A DNA stretch of 64,000 nucleotides from UBA9659 sp965208605 (GTDB taxonomy: Bacteria > Pseudomonadota > Gammaproteobacteria > Pseudomonadales > Azotimanducaceae): the NCBI GenBank assembly GCA_965208605.1, contig OZ242345.1, positions 868,001 to 932,000 of the forward strand, read 5' to 3'. Positions 25,561 through 34,681 of this stretch are shown piece by piece. Each line of letters starts with the position of its first letter. Within the stretch, counting starts at the first letter, position 1. Position numbers and translations under genes: made by a program. The notes below the pieces were generated by a model. It searched no databases. It saw only the letters and a list, made by a program, of their open reading frames with translations, and was not told where the DNA came from.

Positions 25561-26697
25561 ATGGACCCCATCACTCTCGCTCAGGAACTCATTAAGAAGC
25601 CTTCCATCTCCCCTGAGGATGGCGGCTGCCAGGAATTACTTGCAACGCACCTCCGGGCGCTGGATTTTACGGTGGAACATCTCCCCTTCGGACCGGTGAA
25701 AAACCTTTGGGCAGATCACCACAACCAAGCCCAGCCCGAGGCACCCCGCTTCGTCTTTGCGGGGCATACCGATGTGGTGCCTACAGGACCCCTTGATGCC
25801 TGGCAGCATCCGCCCTTTGAAGCCGCAGTGGTTGATGGTGTCCTCTATGGCCGGGGCGCGGCGGATATGAAGGGTTCCCTTGCCGCTATGGTGACCGCAA
25901 CGCAGCGGTTTCTACGCGCCCAGCCCAGGCATCGGGGTTCTATTGGTTTTCTGATTACCTCGGATGAGGAAGATGCAGCGGTGGACGGCACCGCCAAGGT
26001 GATGGATGAACTGGATAGACGCGGCATCTATATTGACTACTGTCTGCTGGGGGAGCCTACGAGTGACACTACCCTGGGCGATGCACTTCGAGTGGGCCGG
26101 CGCGGTTCCCTCAATGGCGAGCTCAGGCTGCATGGCCTTCAAGGACATGCCGCCTACCCGGCGAAGGTGAAGAATCCGATCCACCTGCTTGCCCCCGCCC
26201 TGACCGAATTGACCCTGCATCCCTGGGATCAGGGTAATGATACTTTCCCGCCGACTTCCTTCCAGGCATCCAACATCCAGGCCGGCACGGGTGCCTACAA
26301 TGTCATTCCTGGTGAACTCAGCCTCAAGTTCAATTTTCGCTTCTCTACCGAATCAAGCCCGGAGACCTTGAAATCCATGACCGAAGCCATCCTCAAAAGG
26401 CATGCTTTGCAATTTGATCTGCACTGGCACTTGTCTGGGCTACCCTTCATCACCCGTGGTGGCACACTCATCCCCGTCGTGCAAAAGGTCATCAAAGAAG
26501 GCTTGGGGATAGCAACATGCCTATCCACAGCAGGCGGCACCTCGGACGGGCGTTTCATCGCGCCCCGAGGCACCGAGGTCGTTGAACTGGGACCCTGTAA
26601 TGCCAGCATCCACAAAATTGATGAGCAGGTCAGGGTAGCCGAACTGCATCAACTGGCGGATTTGTATTACGCAATTCTGTGCGCCCTGCTGGTCTGA
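25549..26697 (+). CDS. dapE: Succinyl-diaminopimelate desuccinylase
   Basis: Di-zinc peptidase-family (M20) enzyme giving LL-diaminopimelate for lysine and peptidoglycan. It has 382 residues from the ATG at 25549, which is the start codon of the last 38-nt unit; a second ATG at 25561 (MDPITLAQEL) fits the family length equally well. Metal-site motifs are FAGHTDVVP (near residue 70), GRGAADMKGS (near 105) and TSDEEDA (near 138), with GEPTSD and the TAGGTSDGRF loop. It lies directly downstream of dapD and overlaps plsB. Confidence 0.95.
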   Translation: MRLHMDPITLAQELIKKPSISPEDGGCQELLATHLRALDFTVEHLPFGPVKNLWADHHNQAQPEAPRFVFAGHTDVVPTGPLDAWQHPPFEAAVVDGVLYGRGAADMKGSLAAMVTATQRFLRAQPRHRGSIGFLITSDEEDAAVDGTAKVMDELDRRGIYIDYCLLGEPTSDTTLGDALRVGRRGSLNGELRLHGLQGHAAYPAKVKNPIHLLAPALTELTLHPWDQGNDTFPPTSFQASNIQAGTGAYNVIPGELSLKFNFRFSTESSPETLKSMTEAILKRHALQFDLHWHLSGLPFITRGGTLIPVVQKVIKEGLGIATCLSTAGGTSDGRFIAPRGTEVVELGPCNASIHKIDEQVRVAELHQLADLYYAILCALLV

Positions 26698-29429
26698 TGA
26701 AAACAATGTCCCAAGGCCTGAGCCGTATCATCTCCAGCTTAAAAAGGTTCCAATTTCAACTCTCCAGCAAACTACTCTTTATCTGGATCAGGCCCACCAT
26801 TCTGGGATGCACTGCGCGGGAGCTTGATATTGAAGCCGGCGATATTGTTTTCTATGTACTGCCTAATCGGTCTATCGCTGATTTGCTGGTAGTGAATAAG
26901 GCATGCCTGCGTAATGGGTTGCCGGCTGCCATAGCGGCGAGTCCAGCACTGCAAGAAGCCAGGTCCTTCTTTTTTCTAGGGCATCCGGTCTGGGGTAGGA
27001 AGACCCAAGGACGGCCATCTGCCCGCATGGCACGGTTGTTTGCTCATCAGGCAGGACACGGTCTAGAAGCTACGGCGTCTCTTAAGAAGAATCTTGAGCA
27101 GCCTCTTAAGCAGCCTCTTAAGCAGACAATCAAAATTGTGCCGGTATCGCTCTTCTGGGGACATCAGCCAGACCGGGAAAAGTCCATATTCAAACTGCTA
27201 CTTTCAGAAAACTGGAGTACGACTAGCAGTATGAAAAAGTTCCTGGCGATCTTGTTCCATCCCAAACATATTTTGGTGCAGTTCGGTCAGCCCGTAAACC
27301 TGGCACACCTCATGGCCTCGGAGCAAGAAGCAGCCAAGCAGATGCGGAAGTTAATGCGGCAGCTCAGAGTGCACTTCAATCGTCAGAAACAAGCCATCAT
27401 TGGGCCTGATCTTTCCCACCGCCGTACCCTGCTCAATACCATTCTCACCAGCCCTGAGGTCAAGGACGCCATAGAGCGGGAAGCCAGCCGTAAACACCTG
27501 GACAGGACCCTGGTGGAGAAACGCGCGCTAGGCTATGCGCGTGAGATCGCTTCTGCCCAGTCTTATAGAGTCGTCCGATTATTTGACCTGCTACTCACCT
27601 GGCTATGGAATCATCTATACAACGGCATTGAAGTGAACGGCATAGGAAAAGTAAAAGAACTTGCCCAGTCCCATGAAATAGTGTTTACCCCCTGCCATCG
27701 CAGTCACATTGATTACCTGTTGTTGTCTTATGTGCTGTACCACAATGGATTGACGCCGCCGCATATAGCCGCGGGTAAGAATCTCAATCTGCCACTGGTA
27801 GGGAATTTGCTCCGGCATGCGGGTGCCTTCTTTATGCGCCGCTCATTCCAAGGCAACGCACTCTATAAAGCAGTGTTTGATGAGTATCTGCATCAGATGT
27901 TCAAAAAAGGTTATTCGGTGGAATATTTTATTGAAGGGGGACGGAGCCGAACCGGGAGAACCCTCACCCCGCGCACCGGTATGCTGAGCATGACAATCAA
28001 AAGTCTCCAAAGAGATGCCACCATGCCGATTGCATTTTTGCCGGTCTATTTTGGTTACGCTCGGGTGCTTGAGTCGGCCACCTATACGGCGGAACTGGAA
28101 GGTAAGGATAAGAAAAATGAATCCATATTTGATCCGCTTAAAATATTTTCCTTCTTCAAACATTCGTTTGGCGAGGTCACGGTCAACTTTGGAGAACCCT
28201 TGTTGCTCCGCGACTTTCTTGATGAACATCTACAGCACTGGGAAGAAGTTGACGCAATCAGTAGCAGGACGTTTTCCCAATGCTGCGTCGCCCTTGCCCG
28301 ACAACTCGCCACGAGAATCAACACCGCCGTTGCCATCAAACCCACTAATCTGGTCGCCCTGGCCCTGGTGTCTAGTGCCAATCTCGTGACTGAAGAGAGG
28401 CATCTTCAACGGCAGATCAAGTTACTCATGCGACTTGCGGTTGCCTGTGGCCGGCAAGGCTACTCATTAACATCGCTGAATCCTGAGCAAATAATAACCG
28501 AAGCCAGCAGCATCTTTGGACTGGAGAGACGCGAGCATCAATTCACTGGTTTCATCTCTGCATCATCCCGGAACCTGCTCAGCCTGACCTACAATGCAAA
28601 CAATGTTATCCATATCTACTTTTTGCCGTCTCTGGTCGCCAGATATATTTTGTTGCATAAGACTACCGATATCCGAGCAGTCAGGGAGTTTTGTCTTGCT
28701 TTGTTTCCCTTCATCCAGGCGGAAATGTTTTTGCCCTTTGAGGCAAGTGAGGTTGAAGCCGAGGTGTTGAAGAGCGTCGCTTGTCTGAGTGAAGCGGGGC
28801 TTATCGTCTGGCAAGGGGACCGGCTGACGGCTACCGCTGAGGGCTCCTTACACCAAACCGCTGAGGGCTCTTTATTAACAACCGCTGAGGGCTCCTTACC
28901 CGCTGAGGGCTCTTTATTAGCAACCGCTGAGGGCTCTTTACACCAAACCGCTGAGGGCTCTTTACACCAAACCGCTGAGGGCTCTTCATTAGCAACCGCT
29001 GAGGGCTCCTTATATAAACCCGCTGAAGGCTCTTTATATAAACCCGCTGAGGGCTCCTTATATAAAACCGCTGAGGGCTCTTTATCTGAGCTATCAAGAA
29101 TCAGTGAGCCGACTCTGGTGCGTTATTACATCATTATTGCACTACTGATGAGTGATGCGAGGGTCTCCAGCCGACGACTGGAGAAGGCCGTTCTGGAGAT
29201 AGCGAAAGTTCTAGCCCTAGAGTACGGTAGCAATTCACCAGAGTTTGTTGATACCTCTCTCTATGGGGTCTTCCTCTCCAGGCTAAAACAACAAGACCTC
29301 ATCACTACCGAAAACGCCAAGTTGTCGCCCGGCCCGGGGTTCAACCAATTTGAGAAGCTCATCGCCGCCACCCTGCCCACCACTGCACGCAACCATATCC
29401 TGCACCGGGTGCTGCATTATCAGTGGTGA
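26697..29429 (+). CDS. plsB: Glycerol-3-phosphate acyltransferase with repeat insert
   Basis: Inner-membrane-associated enzyme adding the first acyl chain to glycerol-3-phosphate. Start at the ATG at 26697, overlapping the dapE stop; a GTG at 26679 is possible. The catalytic HX4D motif HRSHID is near residue 334, and FIEGGRSRTGR near 411 binds the phosphate. The end, HRVLHYQW, is conventional. Near residues 712-796 it carries 11 tandem TAEGS/PAEGS copies encoded by the ACCGCTGAGGGCTC repeat, all keeping frame. The flanking regions fit the family, so the insert lies in a C-terminal loop. A small EQPLKQPLKQ repeat is near residue 138. It ends overlapping the convergent sulfatase gene by 10 nt. 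Confidence 0.95.
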   Translation: MKTMSQGLSRIISSLKRFQFQLSSKLLFIWIRPTILGCTARELDIEAGDIVFYVLPNRSIADLLVVNKACLRNGLPAAIAASPALQEARSFFFLGHPVWGRKTQGRPSARMARLFAHQAGHGLEATASLKKNLEQPLKQPLKQTIKIVPVSLFWGHQPDREKSIFKLLLSENWSTTSSMKKFLAILFHPKHILVQFGQPVNLAHLMASEQEAAKQMRKLMRQLRVHFNRQKQAIIGPDLSHRRTLLNTILTSPEVKDAIEREASRKHLDRTLVEKRALGYAREIASAQSYRVVRLFDLLLTWLWNHLYNGIEVNGIGKVKELAQSHEIVFTPCHRSHIDYLLLSYVLYHNGLTPPHIAAGKNLNLPLVGNLLRHAGAFFMRRSFQGNALYKAVFDEYLHQMFKKGYSVEYFIEGGRSRTGRTLTPRTGMLSMTIKSLQRDATMPIAFLPVYFGYARVLESATYTAELEGKDKKNESIFDPLKIFSFFKHSFGEVTVNFGEPLLLRDFLDEHLQHWEEVDAISSRTFSQCCVALARQLATRINTAVAIKPTNLVALALVSSANLVTEERHLQRQIKLLMRLAVACGRQGYSLTSLNPEQIITEASSIFGLERREHQFTGFISASSRNLLSLTYNANNVIHIYFLPSLVARYILLHKTTDIRAVREFCLALFPFIQAEMFLPFEASEVEAEVLKSVACLSEAGLIVWQGDRLTATAEGSLHQTAEGSLLTTAEGSLPAEGSLLATAEGSLHQTAEGSLHQTAEGSSLATAEGSLYKPAEGSLYKPAEGSLYKTAEGSLSELSRISEPTLVRYYIIIALLMSDARVSSRRLEKAVLEIAKVLALEYGSNSPEFVDTSLYGVFLSRLKQQDLITTENAKLSPGPGFNQFEKLIAATLPTTARNHILHRVLHYQW
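28833..29084. repeat. In-frame ACCGCTGAGGGCTC repeats inside plsB
   Basis: Eleven sense-oriented copies of (A/C)CCGCTGA(G/A)GGCTC with spacers CTTACACCAA, TTTATTAACA, TTTATTAGCA, CTTATATAAA and similar. Units are 24 nt, with one of 18 nt, always a multiple of three, encoding TAEGSLHQ, TAEGSLLT and PAEGSLYK octapeptides. Confidence 0.95.
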
Positions 29430-31657
29430 CCCCGCTGCTCCTCTGGGTTCCCGTCCCTGTTCAAGCCAGGGGTCGGCACTCCGCGGGAATGTCGACTATT
29501 GTGGCGTAACTGAAACTTGCTGGTTTCATAAAAGCCGATCAACAACTGTCTCATTGCTTCGGTCTTTTCTGGATAAGCTGCTTGCACATCTTCTTCTGGC
29601 ATGCTGCTGTGCAATTGGTGTAAAGACACTGCACTCGTATCATCCAACATGCGCAACGCAAAGTTTTTAGTGAGCATACCTATAGCATTTTGAGGACCCG
29701 CCTTTGCCTGCACAAAAACAGCTCGCTCTCCCTCGGGTACCGGCGCAAACACATTGCGCCCCATAGTGGTATTCACATAATCAATGCCCAGCAACGCTGC
29801 TACCGTTGGCATCAGATCCAACAGACTATAAGCACCATCAAGTTTTTGCGGTTTAAGATATTTTGGCGCGTGCATAATAAAAGGAACATGTAAGCCATCC
29901 AGATCCAGCGGCACCCTGGTATGGAAGGCATGCATATGGGGTGTTTGGGTAATACGGTTATTATGATCGCCGTACATGATGAAAATCGTATTCTCGTAGT
30001 AGCCGCCCTGCTTTGCCAGCTCCATCAGACGATTGATATTAAAATCAAGTAGTCGCACCGCATTAAACTGCTTCTGACTTTTGTAACCCCATTGATGCAA
30101 CTCTTCTTCGGCCACCTCTAGAATGTTAAAACCATCATTATCATCGGGAATGGTAAAGGGTCTGTGGTTGCCTGCGGTCTGCAAAATGGCGACGAAGGGC
30201 TGCCGCTTATCCCGCCGAGTGATGCGCCTATCAAATTCTTTAAAGAGGCTCAGGTCAGATATACCCCAAACATCTACCTCTGGCTCAGTGTAGTCACCCT
30301 CTTCATACAACTGCATATCTTGAATGCTGTTTTTGATAAAGGCACTCATATTTGCCCAGCCCGCACTGCCGCCAATAAAATAATACTTTTCATGCTCAGT
30401 AAAATAATTCAGCACAACTCGCTGCTCGGTAATGAGGGGGTTACGACTCGCGGTCTCCACAAGGGAGACATCGGGAATACCGGTGATGCTACCAAACACG
30501 GTTCTGGCGGTGCCGGATATGGGAACATAAAAATGCGGTGCCCAGATGCCGCTTTCCGCCAGGGCATCCAAGGTGGGGGTGGGTTTGAGAGGATTGCCAT
30601 AAAGCCCGACCCGACTGGCACCCAGAGATTCAAGCATAATAAATACCACATTGGGCAGGGGCTCATCCGGGGGCACCACCGCATAGCGTCTGCCCTCTTG
30701 CCGACGATCATAATTAAGCGTCTTCGCATCGCGCGCGGTCACTCCCAGATAATCGGCAATCAGCGGGTAATATTGACGCGCCTTGCGTTCCGCGCCCTGG
30801 GCATCTATATCGGTCTCTTGAGTAGTGCTACGGTGATTAAAGGAATCGTAAAAAAACAAGATCGGATTTAAACCCAGGGCCGTGACTCTGGCATCGCCAG
30901 TGAAATAGGCATGATTCCAACGCAGAGGTACAGTGGAAAAACGACCGAAGATCCAACCAGACATCAACAAAAATAACACCAACATGGCCACCCCAACCTG
31001 CCATTTTGCAGGTGCTGGCTCAGCGGCGTCATCCCTGGGTTGCATAATTGTCGCTCTGGCTAGAGCACCGATCAACAGAATGACCACCAGGCTGCTCAAG
31101 AACCAACCGAGGAGAATCCATAGCAGTGGATAACTCTCCCACATCATCGTCGTGGCAATGGCAACATTGGTAGCAAAACGCAGTATGGTGGCATCCATGC
31201 GCTGTCCCAGATACGCATAGTGCCCCAGATCAACAATATAGAAGGCAATGACCGCTATGGCGACCACCGCCGTGTAGCCCTGCACCAATCCTCTTAACCA
31301 TCGGCTAGTGGTCAAATTAACCCGGGGGAGGGCCGCTAAGATAAACACCGGCATGGCAATCAAAAGTGCTAGCCGCAGGTCAAACCTAATACCAATGAAC
31401 AGAATGCGCATGAGCGTATCGTTACTTATCTGCAAGCCCTTGCCTTCTTGCATGGGGGCTTCTGATAAGGGTTCTGAGAAGAGTTCCGATGCGAGCGCCG
31501 AAGCGAGCGTAGAAGAAAGTTCTGAGAAGCCAAAATAAAAGATCCCGCGAAAGGTAAGGAAGAGTATAAAAAACACGCCGCTGACACCGAGGACATAAAG
31601 TATCCGGCGGGACCGACACAGGTGCCTATAAGAAGCGCCGAGCAATGAGCTATACAT
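29420..31657 (-). CDS. LtaS-like phosphoglycerol transferase/sulfatase-fold membrane protein
   Basis: Alkaline-phosphatase-superfamily protein with about five N-terminal membrane segments and a large periplasmic catalytic domain. VVFIMLESLGASR (metal Glu), the nucleophile region SGTARTVFGS and the metal motif YGDHNNR match LtaS/OpgB/EptA-like enzymes. The substrate cannot be told: phosphoglycerol or phosphoethanolamine transfer to an envelope glycan is the family expectation. The ATG at 31657 overlaps rsmJ by 8 nt; a TTG at 31675 is possible. Residues near 35-55 are a Ser/Glu/Leu-rich loop with short repeats (SALASELFSEPLSEA). The last residues derive from a palindromic element. Confidence 0.85.
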   Translation of the reverse strand: MYSSLLGASYRHLCRSRRILYVLGVSGVFFILFLTFRGIFYFGFSELSSTLASALASELFSEPLSEAPMQEGKGLQISNDTLMRILFIGIRFDLRLALLIAMPVFILAALPRVNLTTSRWLRGLVQGYTAVVAIAVIAFYIVDLGHYAYLGQRMDATILRFATNVAIATTMMWESYPLLWILLGWFLSSLVVILLIGALARATIMQPRDDAAEPAPAKWQVGVAMLVLFLLMSGWIFGRFSTVPLRWNHAYFTGDARVTALGLNPILFFYDSFNHRSTTQETDIDAQGAERKARQYYPLIADYLGVTARDAKTLNYDRRQEGRRYAVVPPDEPLPNVVFIMLESLGASRVGLYGNPLKPTPTLDALAESGIWAPHFYVPISGTARTVFGSITGIPDVSLVETASRNPLITEQRVVLNYFTEHEKYYFIGGSAGWANMSAFIKNSIQDMQLYEEGDYTEPEVDVWGISDLSLFKEFDRRITRRDKRQPFVAILQTAGNHRPFTIPDDNDGFNILEVAEEELHQWGYKSQKQFNAVRLLDFNINRLMELAKQGGYYENTIFIMYGDHNNRITQTPHMHAFHTRVPLDLDGLHVPFIMHAPKYLKPQKLDGAYSLLDLMPTVAALLGIDYVNTTMGRNVFAPVPEGERAVFVQAKAGPQNAIGMLTKNFALRMLDDTSAVSLHQLHSSMPEEDVQAAYPEKTEAMRQLLIGFYETSKFQLRHNSRHSRGVPTPGLNRDGNPEEQRGHH

Positions 31658-32348
31658 GCTGTAGGGGACGAACAATCACTTCAAACTTGCTTGCCTTGCC
31701 GGTAAAGACGGCGGTCGGGGTGAGCGGTGCTTGCCAGATACTATTCCCAGTGCTCGGCGCGGGCCGCTTCACCACCAGGCGCGGCACACCGGTAGCCAGG
31801 GCAAGGGAGACCAGTTCGGCGGCGTCCTCATCCTTGCCTAGGAAGCGTTGCAATAATTGCATCTCCCCCTTGACCAGTGCTGACTTCTCTCGGCCAGGGA
31901 ACATGGGGTCTATGTAAATGACATCATACTGGGCATTGCCGGGTGCTACCGGTGCGGCAAGGCTGCGGAGCCGGTGCCGGGCATCGGTCCTGCATAGGTG
32001 CAATCTTTGCGTGGTGTCGGCAAGTTCCTCTAGCTGCGCGGCACGGGCAATAGCATCGGCAAGCATGGTCGCCAAGGCTCTGGAACGTTCCAGCATGGTC
32101 ACCTGGCATCCCTTATACGCCAGGAGGAAGGCCTCCCTACCCAGACCAGCAGTGCAGTCCAGCACCTTCAACCCGGCCTTTGCCTTGACAGCTCTGAGGA
32201 TAAGTTCACTGCGCCGGCTCGCATGCTGTAAACGATATAGAAACTCAGGCGATTCAAATTGAATGCGCAAAGGCTTCTGTTTGGACAATGTATCTGCAAG
32301 GTAATAGCCCTCATCATCTGCCGCCAACTTGAAGTGACTCCTCGGCAT
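31650..32348 (-). CDS. rsmJ: 16S rRNA m2G1516 methyltransferase
   Basis: SAM-dependent methyltransferase of the small-subunit rRNA. The 232-residue protein has the SAM loop LDCTAGLGREAFLLA near residue 64, VTMLERSRALA, YDVIYIDPMFPGREKSA (the DPMFP motif typical of RsmJ) and RLVVKRPA. It sits 2 nt after tsaB and overlaps the sulfatase gene, so the three are likely one transcript. Confidence 0.93.
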   Translation of the reverse strand: MPRSHFKLAADDEGYYLADTLSKQKPLRIQFESPEFLYRLQHASRRSELILRAVKAKAGLKVLDCTAGLGREAFLLAYKGCQVTMLERSRALATMLADAIARAAQLEELADTTQRLHLCRTDARHRLRSLAAPVAPGNAQYDVIYIDPMFPGREKSALVKGEMQLLQRFLGKDEDAAELVSLALATGVPRLVVKRPAPSTGNSIWQAPLTPTAVFTGKASKFEVIVRPLQHV

Positions 32349-32350
32349 GG

Positions 32351-33070
32351 CTAAGGAGAAGTATTTAATTTATCTTTTAATTTTAGATGCACCGGCTCGC
32401 GCAAATACCGGGGTGTTACTTCCAAGGCAGAGAGAGTCTCACCCCGGGCAAATTTTTCTCGCCCCAGAGTTAAGAGATTCCTGGCTGTCGGCACACTCAG
32501 ACCTGATACCTCTTCAAGGACGATTCCTAAGGACTGCTCAAGACTATCACGATGCGCTTCCCAGCCGTCACCTACCCCTATCCAGGTCGCTTCTTCCTGC
32601 CGTGGCACCTGAGTCACCTCAGCCACCATCTCGGGACCAAGAGGGCAAGCCACACCCTCGTGAAACTTGTATGTACCAAAATATACTTCTTGTAATCTTG
32701 CTTGCAAGGCAACGGCTACCCGACATTGCAAGCCTTCTCTATGGGCTGCTTGTGCAAGACAAGCCATAGAGGACACCGGAACAACCGGCAGTTGTAAACC
32801 ATAAGCCAGACCCTGCACAACCCCTGCGCCAATGCGCAAACCCGTGAAAGAACCCGGTCCCTGACCAAATACAATGGCCTCAAGAGCATCCAAACTCAGT
32901 GGCGCCTCCAGCAGCATCTGCTGAATGACCGGGAGAATATCTCGGCTATGGTATCGAGATGAGGAAGTAGCGCGGGTTTTGTTGATGCAGTCCTTGTCAA
33001 TAATAGTCTCGCCATGCTGTAGCCCAAGCACAGTCACCGAGGAAGAGGTATCAATCGCAAGTAGTTGCAC
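32351..33070 (-). CDS. tsaB: tRNA threonylcarbamoyladenosine protein TsaB
   Basis: Partner of TsaD and TsaE in making t6A37 of tRNAs. It has 239 residues with an ASKHA fold: LLAIDTSSSVTVLGL at the start, HSRDILPVIQQML, the FGQGPGSFTGLRIG block near residue 70, and LEVTPRYLREP near the end. It is the first of a probable tsaB-rsmJ-sulfatase operon. Confidence 0.95.
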   Translation of the reverse strand: MQLLAIDTSSSVTVLGLQHGETIIDKDCINKTRATSSSRYHSRDILPVIQQMLLEAPLSLDALEAIVFGQGPGSFTGLRIGAGVVQGLAYGLQLPVVPVSSMACLAQAAHREGLQCRVAVALQARLQEVYFGTYKFHEGVACPLGPEMVAEVTQVPRQEEATWIGVGDGWEAHRDSLEQSLGIVLEEVSGLSVPTARNLLTLGREKFARGETLSALEVTPRYLREPVHLKLKDKLNTSP

Positions 33071-33287
33071 CTTGTAGAGCCATCCGAGAAAAAACCATTA
33101 TGAAACAATCAGAATGAAACAATCAGCCCCAAAGTGAAAAATATCTGATGGCCGGTTTGTTATTCTGCCACACCCTCTTCGGTCTCAAATTGTTGAGCAG
33201 AGCATGAGGGAGAAAGGGAGTGGGGGAAGAAGACCTGAGCCCCCCTTCGGGGACTCAGGATCAAGCAAGGAAATTGCTTCCTTGTGT
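33071..33287. other. tsaB/histone-like gene gap
   Basis: There is no gene. It has a duplicated ATGAAACAATCAG (about 33099-33122) close to tsaB, and the terminator hairpins of the histone-like gene at its far end. A promoter for tsaB should lie near 33075-33180, but I could not place one. Confidence 0.5.
33234..33259 (-). terminator. Probable terminator of the histone-like gene
   Basis: On the minus strand CCTGAGTCCCC-GAA-GGGGGGCTCAGG forms a strong stem and is followed by TCTTCTTCCCC. A second small hairpin, AAGGAA-GCAAT-TTCCTT, lies between it and the stop codon at 33288. The T run is imperfect, but the position fits an intrinsic terminator. Confidence 0.65.
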
Positions 33288-33632
33288 TTATCTTCTTCTG
33301 GCGGTCTTGCGCTTGGCAGCTTTACGCTTGGTTGCCTTGCGCTTGGCAGGCTTACGTTTAGTTGCCTTGCGCTTGGCAGCTTTGCGCTTAGGTGCCTTAC
33401 GTTTTTTAGCAGCCTTACGTTTAGCCGGCTTGCGCTTAGCGGTCTTGCGCTTGGCAGCTTTGCGCTTAGGTGCCTTCTTCTTGGCGACCTTGCGTTTAGT
33501 TGCCTTGCGTTTAGCAGGCTTGCGCTTGGCAACTTTGCGCTTAGCTACTTTTCTCTTTGCAGACTTCTTTTTGACAAGTCGTTTTTTTACAACACGTTTT
33601 TTTGCAGCTCGTTTTTTTGCAGCCAATGTCAT
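33288..33632 (-). CDS. Histone H1-like lysine/alanine-rich protein
   Basis: A 114-residue, extremely basic protein made almost wholly of KRKxAKRKxA pentapeptide-type repeats, beginning MTLAAKKRAAKKRVVKKR. AAGGAG lies just before the ATG, and a terminator follows. It resembles the C-terminal tail of AlgP/AlgR3 and the Hc1/Hc2 or H1-like DNA-binding proteins, and probably binds nucleic acid in the nucleoid. It lacks any globular domain. Low-complexity sequence makes orthology uncertain, but the start, SD and codon pattern support a real gene. Confidence 0.85.
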   Translation of the reverse strand: MTLAAKKRAAKKRVVKKRLVKKKSAKRKVAKRKVAKRKPAKRKATKRKVAKKKAPKRKAAKRKTAKRKPAKRKAAKKRKAPKRKAAKRKATKRKPAKRKATKRKAAKRKTARRR

Positions 33633-33748
33633 CGCTCCTTATTTACCCGAGATATGTTTACATTTCCATCACCCAGCATTCTTTTATTTAGAACACTAAC
33701 GCAAGTGTAGGAAAAAAAAATGCTTTGTCTATTCTTTTTTTGATAAAA

Positions 33749-33963
33749 AAGCCCGCAGCGGTTTGTATAAAAAGCCCTTATTGCATAAAGAGCCCTCAGC
33801 GGTTTACATAAAGAGCCCGTCACGGTCTGACATAAACTACGCGACTCCAATATATTTTTATAATTTAGAGCCCTCATTTCATAAAGAGCCCTTAGCGGTT
33901 CATAAAGAGCCCTTATTGTATAAAGAGCCCTCATTTCATAAAGAGCCCTCAGTGGTGTTCATA
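33749..33963. repeat. Degenerate ACCGCTGAGGGCTC array upstream of the histone-like gene
   Basis: On the plus strand the units read AAAGAGCCCTCAGCGGTTTACAT and AAAGAGCCCTCATTTCAT, with many variants, so the core is sense on the minus strand, the direction of adk and the histone-like gene. About nine units, several lacking half the core, separated by an unrelated AT-rich stretch near 33837-33866. The array fills most of the 395-nt gap between the histone-like gene and adk. Confidence 0.85.
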
Positions 33964-34027
33964 AGCAGTTGCAGATCTTTTTTGGGTAGACTTTTCTTTA
34001 AGTGCCGGCCTTACCCATAAAACAAAA

Positions 34028-34681
34028 TTACCTATCAAGCATGGAAAAGATAAGGTCCCGAATAGATTCCGTTTTCCCATGGCCATCTATTGCATGGTAG
34101 CGAAGACTGGCACCGGGCTGCTGAGCTATGTTCCGGTAATAACCCACTAGAGGTTTCGTTTGTTCGTGATATACATCTAGTCTTTCTTTGATTGTCTCTT
34201 CCTTGTCGTCGTTTCTTTGCACCAGAGGCTCACCCGTTTCATCATCCTTGCCTGCCTCTCGGGGCGGATTATGGGCCAGGTGATAGACCCGCCCAGAGGC
34301 GGGATGCACCCTGCGGCCGCTCAATCGGGATATCAGATGCTGGTCAGGTACTTCTATCTCTATGAGACAATCAATATCTATATGCTGAGCCCTGAGGGAT
34401 TCAGCCTGGGGAATGGTTCTGGGGAAGCCATCAAAGAGGTATCCTTTTGCACAGTCATCCTGGGCTATTCTTACCTTCACCAGAGCAATAATAATATCGT
34501 CACTCACCAAGGCACCGCTTTCCATGACGGCTTTGACCTGCAAACCTATCTCACTCTCTTCCCGGACAGCCTCGCGCAACATATCCCCAGTGGAAATCTG
34601 AGGGATGCCATACTTTTCCGCAATGTATTGCGCTTGAGTGCCCTTCCCCACCCCAGGTGCACCGAGCAAAATCAATTTCAT
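34028..34681 (-). CDS. adk: Adenylate kinase
   Basis: Interconverts AMP, ADP and ATP. From the ATG at 34681 it has 217 residues: P-loop GAPGVGKGTQ at 7-16, AMP site STGDMLREAV, DGFPRTIPQAE and the LID domain GRRVHPASGRVYH. The frame is open further to 34729 through a repeat unit (MIYNEGSLHKTAEGSS), but the family starts at MKLILLGAPG. The repeat places GAGGG 7 nt before this ATG, an ideal Shine-Dalgarno, so repeat DNA seems to serve as the ribosome-binding site. Confidence 0.95.
   Translation of the reverse strand: MKLILLGAPGVGKGTQAQYIAEKYGIPQISTGDMLREAVREESEIGLQVKAVMESGALVSDDIIIALVKVRIAQDDCAKGYLFDGFPRTIPQAESLRAQHIDIDCLIEIEVPDQHLISRLSGRRVHPASGRVYHLAHNPPREAGKDDETGEPLVQRNDDKEETIKERLDVYHEQTKPLVGYYRNIAQQPGASLRYHAIDGHGKTESIRDLIFSMLDR

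Noticed and set aside
33204..33710. Long plus-strand frames opposite the histone-like gene
   Set aside because: They are antisense readings of the KRKxA repeats, of low complexity and without a Shine-Dalgarno.
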